14,278 nt of DNA from JAYZDB01 sp036338025 (GCA_036338025.1 JAYZDB010000168.1:1-14278), one strand, 5' to 3'; shown: positions 1 through 7,497, numbered from the stretch's first letter. A program made the numbers and translations. Notes: a model not told the origin generated them from the sequence alone.

Positions 1-718
1 TCTCGTCAGCGGTACTGATGTGCAGGATGTGGACCTTGCGACCAGTCTTTTCGACCAGGTCCAGCAGCCGTCGGGTCGAGCGCACAGCACACTCGACGTC
101 GCGGACCTCCGGGTGCTGCGCCACGGATGCTCCCTCAGCAAGGCTGGCGTAGCGCTCCTTCAGCCGGAAATCGTCCTCGGAATGAACGGCCATTCGATGC
201 TCGCCGGAGCGCAGGACGCGCTCGACATCCTCGTCGGCAGCGACCAGCAGGGACCCGGTCGACGAGCCCATGAACATCTTGACCCCAGCGCAACCGGGCA
301 GGCGTTCCCAGTCACCGAGTTGGTCGGCATTTTCCGGCGAGGCCCCGATGAAGAAGCCGTGATCCGCCCAGCATCGCCCCGCTGCCCGCTGCAGCTTGTC
401 CTCGAGGGCTGCTGGGTCGGTGGTGCTGGGGTTGGTATTCGGCATCTCCATGAAGCAGGTGACGCCGCCTGCCACCGCCGCCAGGGAACCCGAAGCAAGG
501 TCCTCCTTGTGCGGCATGCCCGGCTCCCTGAAGTGCACCTGGGAGTCGATCATGCCCGGCAACACCCACTGACCGCTGGCGTCGAGAGTCTCGACCCCGG
601 CTGGCGGCTCGATGCCCGCGCCCACCGCAGTGACGCGACCACCTTCGATCAGGACATCCTGGACCTGGTCGTCGCCGTCACTGAAGACCCGACCGCCGTG
701 TACAAACAGGTCACTCAT
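1..718 (-). CDS. pyrC: Dihydroorotase (partial, C-terminus beyond left edge)
   Basis: Cyclic amidohydrolase that interconverts carbamoyl-aspartate and dihydroorotate in pyrimidine synthesis. I translated the complement from the ATG at 718-716; 239 residues are visible and the C-terminus lies outside the window. Visible motifs are the metal-site strand DSQVHFREPG (58-67), the MPNTNP signature (92-97), the presumed carboxylated lysine in GVKMFMGSSTG (Lys147), AVHSED with His179, and HILHIST with His230/His233. The first histidine of the usual HxH metal pair is Gln60; from memory, Bacteroidetes-type dihydroorotases also have a QVHFREPG form. The start overlaps the lgt stop as ATGA, which suggests translational coupling. 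An allantoinase or dihydropyrimidinase is less likely because of the MPNTNP and HFREPG signatures. Confidence 0.87.
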   Translation of the reverse strand, partial: MSDLFVHGGRVFSDGDDQVQDVLIEGGRVTAVGAGIEPPAGVETLDASGQWVLPGMIDSQVHFREPGMPHKEDLASGSLAAVAGGVTCFMEMPNTNPSTTDPAALEDKLQRAAGRCWADHGFFIGASPENADQLGDWERLPGCAGVKMFMGSSTGSLLVAADEDVERVLRSGEHRMAVHSEDDFRLKERYASLAEGASVAQHPEVRDVECAVRSTRRLLDLVEKTGRKVHILHISTADE

Positions 719-1671
719 GCCGAGCTAGCCTCCGTGCGTCGCCGAAACAACAAGTAGATCCCCACCAAAATCATCCCCATGCAGAGCAGCTGCCCCATCG
801 ACAGGCCCAGCAGGATCGTACCCAGACCGTCTGCGTCCTTCTCGAAGTGATCGTCAGGTTCACGGAAGAACTCGATCGCAAAGCGCATGACACCGTAGCC
901 GATCAGGAAGATGCCGCCGTAGCCACCGACACCCAGCGGCTGGTTGTTGCGACGGCTGCGGGCGTAGGCAAACCAGAGGATCAGCCCCAGAATCAGACCC
1001 TCGGTCAAGGCCTCGTAGACCTGGGATGGGTGCCGCAGCGGCGCATGTTGGGAGATCTGCTGGTCCCAGCGACCATCTTCCACTGCTTTGAGGATCTCGA
1101 GTTCCTGCTCACGCTTGCCCATCCCCGGCTGGAAGTTGAAGTACTTCTGCACTGCGGCATCGGTCGGGAATCGCATCGCCCAGGGTGGCTCCCAATCTCC
1201 GGGCCGGATGATCCGACCATAGAGTTCCCCGTTGATGAAGTTGGCGATCCGGACCGCAAAGATCCCCGGGCACACCGCCAAGGCCAGCGAGTCGCAGACG
1301 CGCCCAGGCTGGATCGCGTGCTTGCGACAGAAGTAGACGAAGGCAACCACCACCCCCAACAACCCGCCGTGGAACGACAATCCGCCTTCCCAGATCTTCA
1401 GGACCTGCAGGGGATCGCCCCAGATTTCAGGCTTGTAGAACAAGCTGTAGCCGATGCGGCCACCCAGAACGACGCCGAGGATCAGGGCGAAGATCAGGTC
1501 CCCGACCTTCTCGCGGGGCATCGGCAAGAACCCGTGGCGCGCCAGTTGGGTCAGGATGTACTGACCCGCCACGAAGCCGACTACGTACATCAAGCCGTAG
1601 TAGCGGAGGTCCAGGGGGCCCCAAAGATCCAGAAAGACCGGATCCCAGGCGGGAAAAGCAACTTCACCCAT
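715..1671 (-). CDS. lgt: Prolipoprotein diacylglyceryl transferase
   Basis: Inner-membrane enzyme that transfers diacylglycerol from phosphatidylglycerol to the lipobox cysteine of prolipoproteins, the first step of lipoprotein maturation. The 318-aa protein has about seven hydrophobic segments and the family motifs in order: GGLSFHGGL with His101, the Lgt signature RIANFINGELYGR (141-153) with Arg141, Asn144 and Glu149, RHPSQVYE (213-220), and RFAIEFFREPD (263-273). Length is slightly above the E. coli form; the extra residues lie between about 168 and 212, before RHPSQ. Only a weak AGG precedes the ATG. Its TGA overlaps the pyrC ATG, so the two are probably one transcript. The upstream spacer is shared with the divergent eboA. 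Confidence 0.97.
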   Translation of the reverse strand: MGEVAFPAWDPVFLDLWGPLDLRYYGLMYVVGFVAGQYILTQLARHGFLPMPREKVGDLIFALILGVVLGGRIGYSLFYKPEIWGDPLQVLKIWEGGLSFHGGLLGVVVAFVYFCRKHAIQPGRVCDSLALAVCPGIFAVRIANFINGELYGRIIRPGDWEPPWAMRFPTDAAVQKYFNFQPGMGKREQELEILKAVEDGRWDQQISQHAPLRHPSQVYEALTEGLILGLILWFAYARSRRNNQPLGVGGYGGIFLIGYGVMRFAIEFFREPDDHFEKDADGLGTILLGLSMGQLLCMGMILVGIYLLFRRRTEASSA

Positions 1672-1719
1672 GACCTAGAAGTTACCACCCGGGAATGCAG
1701 ACGCTACGCTGCAAACTTC
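1672..1719. promoter_or_regulatory. Short divergent spacer lgt / eboA
   Basis: Only 48 bp separate the divergent lgt and eboA start codons, so any promoters for the two units must overlap here or lie inside the opposing genes. I see a CCCGGG hexamer near the middle but no convincing -35/-10 pair and no strong Shine-Dalgarno on either side. TAnnnT-like strings are present, TAACTT on the lgt strand and TACGCT on the eboA strand, but neither has a matching -35. Confidence 0.35.
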
Positions 1720-2571
1720 ATGGTACTCCCCTCCCCCATGACCCTCATCCCCGGGTTCCCGGACTGTCTCGAGGACAAGGCCGCGACCTGGTTCGCCGAA
1801 GCCCGCGAGAAACTCGACGCAGACGCACAGTCGGCGCTGCCGATATTGTTCCCGCAGCTGCCGCGACGCCTGGGGCGGCAGCCATTCACGGACGGCATCC
1901 ACCACCAGGATGGGGTCAAGATCGACCTCGCGGCCTGGCGACGCTGCGATGCCGGGGCCCTGCTGCTGCTCGGGGCAGCCAAAGCCTCACAAGACCAACT
2001 CCTCGACCTCTACTACCACGGCGACCTGGAGGAAAAGAGCATGGTGTTCCGGTCGACGGCCTGCCTGCCGATCACCGAGGCGACCCTCACTCTCCTGGGC
2101 GAAGCCCAGCGCACCAACACGGGCGACCACTTCGAGGCCGCGATCTGCGATTCCAACCTGCTGGCACGAGCCGCCCAGAGTGGTTCGCTCCCCATGTCCG
2201 ACTTCAATCGCATCGTCTTGAAAGCGGCTTTTACGGAACTGCCGGTCTGCCGCCTGCTCGAAGTGGAGACCCAGGTCACCGAGGAGCTCTCGCGGATGTT
2301 GCAGGATCTCGCCACCGAACGAGAGGCCGCTGGCCGCCGTGTCTGGCGTGACACCAACCGCATCATCGCCCGCGCCCCGACGCTCGGCAGCCTGGCACGA
2401 CTGGCGGGTGGCCTGGAACACGGCGACGATGCCCACCGCCTGGCCGCCGCCGAAGGCCTGGCATTTGTTGACGACGAGACCTTGAAAACCATGGCCCGCG
2501 AACGGCTCGAGCGCGAACCGGTCGCCGCCATCCGCGAAGCACTCCAGCGGGCACTGTCCGCGACCCCTTGA
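1720..2571 (+). CDS. eboA: EboA-like protein of the Ebo metabolite-traffic cluster
   Basis: The 283-aa protein matches my recollection of the EboA family: a central block LYYHGDLEEKSMVFRS (97-112), RTNTGDHFEAAICDSN (131-146), FNRIVLKAAFTELPVCRLL (162-180) and RMLQDLATEREAAGRRV (192-208). EboA has no known catalytic activity. The Ebo/EDB cluster is linked to transport or maturation of secondary-metabolite precursors, for example the scytonemin monomer in cyanobacteria. It is soluble, mostly helical, with no signal peptide. The reading frame stays open upstream to 847, but that part is only the antisense of lgt. ATG 1720 is the first start after the lgt ATG and Met7 (1738) is the alternative. 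Residues 215-283 form an alanine- and arginine-rich helical tail that I cannot assign. eboB follows after 7 bp. Confidence 0.78.
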   Translation: MVLPSPMTLIPGFPDCLEDKAATWFAEAREKLDADAQSALPILFPQLPRRLGRQPFTDGIHHQDGVKIDLAAWRRCDAGALLLLGAAKASQDQLLDLYYHGDLEEKSMVFRSTACLPITEATLTLLGEAQRTNTGDHFEAAICDSNLLARAAQSGSLPMSDFNRIVLKAAFTELPVCRLLEVETQVTEELSRMLQDLATEREAAGRRVWRDTNRIIARAPTLGSLARLAGGLEHGDDAHRLAAAEGLAFVDDETLKTMARERLEREPVAAIREALQRALSATP

Positions 2572-2578
2572 GACCACG

Positions 2579-3460
2579 ATGAAGATCTTTGAACCTCACA
2601 TCCACATGTTCAGTCGGATCACCGACGACTACGAGAAACTCGCACAAGCTGGCGTACAGGCCGTGCTCGAACCGGCTTTCTGGCTCGGCCAGAACCGTAC
2701 CAACGTCGGGAGCTTCATCGACTACTTCGACACCATCCTCGGCTGGGAACGATTCCGGGCCCAGCAGTTTGGCATCCACCACTTCTGCACCATGGCCCTC
2801 AACCCACGCGAGGCCAATGATGACCGGGTCAACGACGCGGTGATGGAGATCCTGCCGCGCTACCTCGAGAAAGACAGCTGCGTCGGCGTCGGAGAGATCG
2901 GCCTGGACGACCAGACCGACAAGGAAGAGAAGTACTTCATCGCCCAACTGGAGTTGGGGCTGAGCCACCAACTGCCGGTGCTGATCCACACCCCACATCG
3001 GGACAAGAAGAAAGGCTTCGAGCGCTGCATCGCGATCCTGCAAGACATGGACTACCCGATGGAGCGCATCCTGCTCGACCACGGCAACGAGGAGACCATC
3101 AAGATCACCCGGGACCTGGGCTGTTGGCAAGGATTCTCGATCTACCCGTTCACCAAGATGGACGAGACCCGCATGACGGCGATCATCCAGGAGTACGGGG
3201 TCGACCGGATGATCATCAACAGCGCCGCCGACTGGGGCGTCTCGGATCCCCTGATGGTGCCAAAGACCCTGGTCAAGTGTCGGCAGGCCGGCGTCGACGA
3301 GGACGTCTTGCAACAACTCGTATGGAACAACCCGGTCGATTTCTTCGCCCAGGGCGACCGGATCAACCGCGAGGAGTTGGAGCGCGGCCCGGCAGCATTC
3401 GACCGCACCGAGACCTTCGACGGCAACTCGGTGCTACGGGGCCAGGACCCCAAGCGATGA
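2579..3460 (+). CDS. eboB: EboB-like TatD-family metal-dependent hydrolase
   Basis: The 293-aa TIM-barrel amidohydrolase has an apparently complete metal site: His7 and His9 (EPHIHMF), Glu106 (GVGEIGLDD), His137/His140 (LIHTPHRDKKKG), His168 (LLDHGNEET) and Asp218 (NSAADWGVSDP). Unlike ordinary TatD DNases it carries the conserved AVLEPAFWLGQ.RTNVGSF..YF stretch (about 28-50) and GWERFRAQQFGI (55-66), which I associate with EboB of the Ebo cluster. Its true substrate in that cluster is not established. About 35 residues after WNNPVDFFAQ (249-258) form a polar tail. The ATG lies 7 bp after the eboA stop with little Shine-Dalgarno, consistent with coupled translation. The next gene is prfC, so eboC (UbiA-like), eboD (dehydroquinate-synthase-like), eboE and eboF are not adjacent here. 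Confidence 0.78.
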   Translation: MKIFEPHIHMFSRITDDYEKLAQAGVQAVLEPAFWLGQNRTNVGSFIDYFDTILGWERFRAQQFGIHHFCTMALNPREANDDRVNDAVMEILPRYLEKDSCVGVGEIGLDDQTDKEEKYFIAQLELGLSHQLPVLIHTPHRDKKKGFERCIAILQDMDYPMERILLDHGNEETIKITRDLGCWQGFSIYPFTKMDETRMTAIIQEYGVDRMIINSAADWGVSDPLMVPKTLVKCRQAGVDEDVLQQLVWNNPVDFFAQGDRINREELERGPAAFDRTETFDGNSVLRGQDPKR

Positions 3461-3507
3461 TCTACCAGGCTGTCCCCATACTCCGGTGGTCGTAGTGGTG
3501 CCGTGGT

Positions 3508-3530
3508 GCGGGGAACGCTAGGATCCCCGC
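3508..3530 (+). promoter_or_regulatory. Hairpin and -10-like box just upstream of prfC
   Basis: A perfect 7-bp inverted repeat GCGGGGA / TCCCCGC encloses 9 nt and ends 6 nt before the prfC ATG. The loop and 3' edge hold AGGA, the only Shine-Dalgarno-like string, and TAGGAT (3519-3524), a possible -10 box. No recognisable -35 precedes it. It could be a translational block on prfC, part of a near-leaderless promoter, or the end of the eboAB transcript. No T-tract follows, so a classic terminator is unlikely. Confidence 0.35.
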
Positions 3531-3536
3531 CCTTGC

Positions 3537-5129
3537 ATGGCCGCCTACGACCTTGAACACGAGATCCAGCGACGCCGGACCTTTGCCATCATCTCGCACC
3601 CCGACGCTGGCAAGACCACGCTGACCGAGAAGTTCCTGCTGTACGGCGGGGCTATCGTGAAGGCGGGTTCCGTCAAGGCCAAGCCTGGTAAGGGATCCTC
3701 GGCCGCGTCCGACTGGATGGAACTGGAGCAGAAGCGGGGAATCTCCATCACCAGTTCGGCGCTGCAGTTCGAATACCTGGGCAACTGCATCAACCTTCTC
3801 GACACCCCTGGTCACCAGGACTTCTCGGAAGACACCTACCGCACCCTGGTGGCCGCCGACTGCGCGCTGATGCTGATCGATGGCGCCAAGGGCGTCGAGG
3901 CCCAGACTCTCAAACTCTTCAAGGTCTGTCGAGAGCGCGGACTGCCGATCGTCACGGTGATCAACAAAATGGACCGTCCAACCCGCGACGCATTGGATCT
4001 GATCGACGAGATCGAGAAAGTCCTCGAGATGACCATCGTACCACGCACCTGGCCGATCGGATCGGGGCCGGATTTCCAGGGTGTCTACGAGTTGAGCACC
4101 GGAGAGGTCTTCCTCTACGAACGTTCCGAGCACAACGCCAAGAAGGCCGGGATGAAAACCACCGGTCCAGAGGACCCCGTGATCACCAAGTTGCTGGGGA
4201 CCACCGCACATGAACACCTGCTCGCCGAGTTGGAGATGGTGTCTGAGTGCATCGAGCCGTTCGACCGCGAGCAGTTCCTGCAGGGTTCGATGTCACCCTT
4301 GTTCTTCGCAAGTGCGCTGACCAACTTCGGGGTTGAGACAATCCTGCAGCACTTCATCGATCTGTGTCCAGCGCCGGGCCCCTTGCCGACGATGGACGGC
4401 GAGATCCGCCCCGACGAGAACTTCTTCTCCGGCTTCGTCTACAAGGTCGCTGCCAACATGGACAAACAGCACCGCGACCGGATCGCGTTCCTACGGGTGG
4501 TGTCGGGACGGTTCGAGCGCGGCATGGCCGCCAAACACCTGCGACTCAACCGTGAAGTCCGCCTGTCCCACCCCCACCGCTTCTTCGGACAAGAACGCGT
4601 CACCATCGATGAGGCGTATCCCGGCGACGTGATCGGCTTGATCAACCCAGGTCTGTTCCGGGTCGGCGACGTGATCTCCTCGGGGCGCAAGATCGAAGCC
4701 CGCAACTTCCCGAGGTTCGCTCCGGAGATCTTCGCGCAGGTCCGGCCGGAGGATCCCTCGATGAGCAAGGGCTTCCGCAAGGCGCTCACCCAACTCACCG
4801 AGGAAGGCGTCGTGCAGGTGTTCTTTCCCCGCGTCGGGGTCCGGGAGCCGATTCTCGGGGCGGTCGGCGAACTACAGCTCGAAGTCTTCAAGCACCGCCT
4901 CGAAAGTGAATACAGCGTCATCATCCGGATGGAACGCAGGAGCTTCCGCCGCGCCCGTTGGATGGTATCGACGACCCCGAACCTGCTCGATCTGCTGCCG
5001 ATGGTCGTAACCGACGAAAGCGACCGGCCGGTGGCATTGTTCAACAGTGACTTCGAGATCACCTATGCCCTGGAACGCTACGATGACCTGCAACTGCTGG
5101 AGCACCCACCCTCGGAAGAAGAGGGCTGA
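3537..5129 (+). CDS. prfC: Peptide chain release factor 3
   Basis: Translational GTPase that recycles release factors RF1/RF2 from the ribosome after peptide release. The 530-aa length equals that of the family. G motifs are clear: G1 SHPDAGKTT (20-28), the RF3-type switch region SDWMELEQKRGISIT (58-72), G3 DTPGHQDFSEDTYRT (89-103, with Gln where Glu is usual) and G4 NKMD (143-146). Domain II shows HRDRIAFLRVVSGRFERGM and EEGVVQVFFPR; the C-terminal domain has GAVGELQLEVFKHRLESEY. The opening EIQRRRTFAIISHPDAGKT matches RF3 and not EF-G. The start is the first ATG in frame, with no good Shine-Dalgarno, and a hairpin lies directly upstream. A 76-bp gap separates it from eboB, so co-transcription with eboAB is possible but not shown. 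It converges with the next gene. Confidence 0.97.
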   Translation: MAAYDLEHEIQRRRTFAIISHPDAGKTTLTEKFLLYGGAIVKAGSVKAKPGKGSSAASDWMELEQKRGISITSSALQFEYLGNCINLLDTPGHQDFSEDTYRTLVAADCALMLIDGAKGVEAQTLKLFKVCRERGLPIVTVINKMDRPTRDALDLIDEIEKVLEMTIVPRTWPIGSGPDFQGVYELSTGEVFLYERSEHNAKKAGMKTTGPEDPVITKLLGTTAHEHLLAELEMVSECIEPFDREQFLQGSMSPLFFASALTNFGVETILQHFIDLCPAPGPLPTMDGEIRPDENFFSGFVYKVAANMDKQHRDRIAFLRVVSGRFERGMAAKHLRLNREVRLSHPHRFFGQERVTIDEAYPGDVIGLINPGLFRVGDVISSGRKIEARNFPRFAPEIFAQVRPEDPSMSKGFRKALTQLTEEGVVQVFFPRVGVREPILGAVGELQLEVFKHRLESEYSVIIRMERRSFRRARWMVSTTPNLLDLLPMVVTDESDRPVALFNSDFEITYALERYDDLQLLEHPPSEEEG

Positions 5130-5149
5130 GCCTGGTGCGGCGCCGGTAA

Positions 5150-6100
5150 CTACTTCTTCGGCTTGTCCGGTACCGGTGGCTTCGACTGGTCGAGGGCCTC
5201 GTACTCATCGAGCAAGCGCTGGATCTGCGCCCGCGACGGCCGATGGTCCATCACGTCCTGGAAGACCTTCCCCTCGGGTAGCGGGAGGACGAAGCCGCCC
5301 TTCTTCAAGGCCGGGTTCAGGGTCAGCGTATCGACACGCAACTCCAGCGTGATGGCGCGATCCCGATCGAACTGCCGCAGCGCGATCGGAACGCCATCGG
5401 GGCGCACTACGACCTCCGCAGATGCGGGCCCCAGTGGTTCGGCCCCGGTAGCACCATCCTTGTTGTCACCGCCCCGCGTCGGCACCCGCCACGGGCCGCT
5501 AAAGACCCGGCACTCGGTGCCACCGACCGAACGCGGCGCCTTTTGCAGGCGCAGGTCGAACTGCTGATCAAACGAGACCAGCATCGCACTCCCAAGCGGC
5601 GACCGACCACCCTCGGACAGCAGGCCCGGCACCGCCACCTGGTTGCCGGAGTTGGCCTTGTCAGCAGCAGCCAGGGCTTTCTGAGCCAGCTCGAGCCGCT
5701 TGACCAGGGCCGCGCTCATCTTGGTATAGACGACTTCGATCGGACCCTGCTGACGAGTCCACACACCATCGGGTGTGATGACCTTCTCGACCTCACTGGT
5801 CAACTGATCCTTGCCGTTGCCGAGAAACGTCGAGACCACCCGGATGTGAAAGTGTGTCGTACCCAGGACACGCAACCGCCCACGAGTGCTGAACTTCAGT
5901 CCGCCGGGGTAGGAACCCAGCGTGACCATTTCCAACTCGACACTCCCCAGGGACTTCTCCAGCTTCTGGAGATCGGATATAACCTTAGTTATTCCAGATG
6001 CTTGGGCCGATTTTTCCGGCTTGTCCTGGGCCCCGAGCGAGGCCGCGCCCAGAATGCCTGGAAGGCCGAGAATCAGGGTCCAGATGGTGGTATGGAACAT
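5150..6100 (-). CDS. Secreted protein with a LolA/DUF2092-like look
   Basis: Not firmly recognised. From the ATG at 6100-6098 the protein is 316 aa with a typical signal peptide: a hydrophobic core IWTLILGLPGILGAASL and probable signal peptidase I cleavage after LGA (residue 24). The mature part resembles the LolA/LppX-like half-barrel used in lipoprotein carriers: a long N-terminal helix (ITKVISDLQKLEKSLGSV), then amphipathic strands such as LKFSTRGRLRVLG and VEKVITPDGVWTRQQG, ending in a proline/lysine tail. Such proteins in planctomycete-like genomes are usually of unknown role. An upstream in-frame GTG (6202) with GGAGG 8 nt before it would add 34 residues in front of the signal peptide; I prefer 6100 although its own Shine-Dalgarno is poor. 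The gene converges on prfC with a 20-bp gap. Confidence 0.72.
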   Translation of the reverse strand: MFHTTIWTLILGLPGILGAASLGAQDKPEKSAQASGITKVISDLQKLEKSLGSVELEMVTLGSYPGGLKFSTRGRLRVLGTTHFHIRVVSTFLGNGKDQLTSEVEKVITPDGVWTRQQGPIEVVYTKMSAALVKRLELAQKALAAADKANSGNQVAVPGLLSEGGRSPLGSAMLVSFDQQFDLRLQKAPRSVGGTECRVFSGPWRVPTRGGDNKDGATGAEPLGPASAEVVVRPDGVPIALRQFDRDRAITLELRVDTLTLNPALKKGGFVLPLPEGKVFQDVMDHRPSRAQIQRLLDEYEALDQSKPPVPDKPKK

Positions 6101-6227
6101 GCTTGCCAGAGGGGTTGTCTGGGTGGACTGTGCCTGGCTCGGAAGTTTCGCAGGAAACCACCACGGTAGCCAGCGATCCCCGACCACCAAGTGACAAAGC
6201 ACTCAGAGATCCTCCCAGAAAGCGAAC
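6101..6227. promoter_or_regulatory. Divergent intergenic region between two secreted-protein genes
   Basis: This 127-bp spacer must hold the promoters for the LolA-like gene (minus) and the HEAT-repeat gene (plus). Weak candidates are GTGACA (6191-6196) on the plus strand and the overlapping TTGTCA on the minus strand, both one base off a -35 consensus, but neither has a convincing -10 at the right distance. The minus strand also carries GGAGG (complement of 6211-6215) in front of the alternative GTG at 6202. I see no terminator, repeat or small ORF with support here. Confidence 0.35.
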
Positions 6228-7433
6228 ATGACTCACTCCCGACGCCTGCGCCAGACCCTCTGCATGTGCCTCGTTGCCACCGTCGTGAGCGGCCGGATCA
6301 TGGCCGACGAAGTTGTCCTGAAGAACGGCACCGTGCTGGTCGGCAAGACCCGCAAGCTGGCCACCGACCTTGAGGTCACCACCCTCGATGGCGTCCGGCG
6401 CGTCAAACTCGTCGACATCGAACGGATCCGCACCGACGCGCAACTGCGCGAGTCCTTGGGGAAGATGGCGATGCGAAGCGGTGCGGGCAGTGCCCATGCC
6501 CAACTGGAACTCGCTCGCGTCGCCCGGTCCTGGGGCCTGCTCGACGAGATGTGGCAGCACCTGGCCCGCGCGCTGCGCAGCGGCGAAAAGAGCAGCGTCA
6601 TCCAGCGCCGCGCCCGGGATTTCATGGCGGACCTCGAACGCGAGATCCTGCCGAAGAAGTGGCGCCGGGCCAGCCCGGAGATCAAAGCCCGTGAATTGCT
6701 GTTCCGAATCAAGCGAGGCAAGATCCCGCGGGCCAAGGTAGAGGCGGTCGCCATCCTGCTGGCAAAGGTCCCAGACACAGACCAGTACCTGCGCAAGCGG
6801 GCCCGCCGGGATGTCAACCGCGTCCAACGCGTCGCGATGATTCGAGCACTCGCCGCACGCCCCACCGAAGGCAACGATCGCTTCGTATACCGGACAGCGC
6901 TCCTGGATGGCTCGCCAGAGGTACGCCGAGAGGCAATGCAGGCGACCCGCGAAGCCGGTCACGCCACCGAGGCGATCGCCTACCTCTCGCCGGGACTGAC
7001 GCGGAACAACGCCAAGATGCGCATGCGTACCGCCCAGGCTTTTGGAGAACTACGCGACGCCAGCGCCCTGCCGCTGCTGGTGGCCGCCGGACCATCGGCT
7101 GGCACCATCATGAAGAAGCGTGCACTACCGAGTGGCGCGACCCGGGCTCACATGGCGGTGATCACGCAACGGGCCTTCGTGCGGGACTTCGACGTCGAAG
7201 TTGCTTCCTCGGCTTTCATCGCCAACCCCAAGGTCGGCGTGCTGCAGAGCGGCGTGGTGCTCGATGTCACCGTCATCGCGGTGAAGACCCACCGCATCGA
7301 GATCGTCGGGGCCTATCGCGACGCGATCCGACGGATCGCCGGTTCCGACCCCGGCGCCAACCCGGAGGGCTGGAGTGACTGGCTCAAGCAGCACCTGCTC
7401 GCCACCTCGAAACAGCCCGTCCAGCGCAAGTAG
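6228..7433 (+). CDS. Secreted HEAT-repeat protein
   Basis: 401-aa protein with a signal peptide (basic MTHSRRLR, hydrophobic LCMCLVATVVSG, likely cleavage near MA-DE, residue 26). Residues 27-70 form a small beta module, DEVVLKNGTVLVGK...VTTLDGVRRVKLVDIERIRT, of a kind I have seen at the start of planctomycete secreted proteins. Residues about 75-185 are helical and arginine-rich. Residues about 195-290 carry HEAT-like helical repeats (RVAMIRALAARP; DGSPEVRREAMQATREAG; NAKMRMRTAQAFGELRDASALPLL). The last 100 residues hold a beta segment, RDFDVEVASSAFIANP...GVVLDV, of unknown function. It probably acts outside the cytoplasm as a binding scaffold; no catalytic motif is visible. The ATG gives a proper signal peptide although only AGAAAG precedes it. 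The neighbouring divergent gene is also secreted. Confidence 0.8.
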   Translation: MTHSRRLRQTLCMCLVATVVSGRIMADEVVLKNGTVLVGKTRKLATDLEVTTLDGVRRVKLVDIERIRTDAQLRESLGKMAMRSGAGSAHAQLELARVARSWGLLDEMWQHLARALRSGEKSSVIQRRARDFMADLEREILPKKWRRASPEIKARELLFRIKRGKIPRAKVEAVAILLAKVPDTDQYLRKRARRDVNRVQRVAMIRALAARPTEGNDRFVYRTALLDGSPEVRREAMQATREAGHATEAIAYLSPGLTRNNAKMRMRTAQAFGELRDASALPLLVAAGPSAGTIMKKRALPSGATRAHMAVITQRAFVRDFDVEVASSAFIANPKVGVLQSGVVLDVTVIAVKTHRIEIVGAYRDAIRRIAGSDPGANPEGWSDWLKQHLLATSKQPVQRK

Positions 7434-7466
7434 CGAATCCCCGGGAAACAGAGGACCGGCCCGTTC

Positions 7467-7494
7467 TTGCAGGCTGCGCACCCGCCGGTAAGGT
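7467..7494 (+). promoter_or_regulatory. Possible promoter of the TMTC-like gene pair
   Basis: TTGCAG (7467-7472) and TAAGGT (7489-7494) are separated by 16 bp and lie 39 bp before the ATG at 7533. Each hexamer matches the sigma-70 consensus at only three of six bases, but the spacing is right and the position in the only non-coding gap is reasonable. The -10-like box belongs to the TARGRTC pattern seen upstream of two other genes in this window. Confidence 0.3.
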
Positions 7495-7497
7495 CGC

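Noticed and set aside
20..757. 245-codon ORF on the plus strand
   Set aside because: Antisense of the dihydroorotase coding sequence, which carries clear motifs; no family resemblance in the plus-strand translation.
847..1719. Long open extension (290 codons) in frame with eboA, overlapping lgt
   Set aside because: It is the antisense of lgt, whose family motifs are unambiguous; the extension has no recognisable domain. GC-rich codon use keeps the antisense frame open.
2363..3316. 317-codon ORF on the minus strand
   Set aside because: Antisense shadow of eboA/eboB with biased, low-complexity composition.
6101..6202. GTG start at 6202 with GGAGG for the LolA-like protein
   Set aside because: It would put 34 tryptophan- and proline-containing residues ahead of a standard signal peptide. 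The internal ATG at 6100 gives a normal secreted precursor. Kept as an alternative because of the good Shine-Dalgarno.
5985..6962. 325-codon minus-strand ORF across the divergent spacer and the HEAT gene
   Set aside because: It overlaps a well-supported signal-peptide protein on the plus strand and a second gene in another frame on its own strand; composition is of the shadow type.
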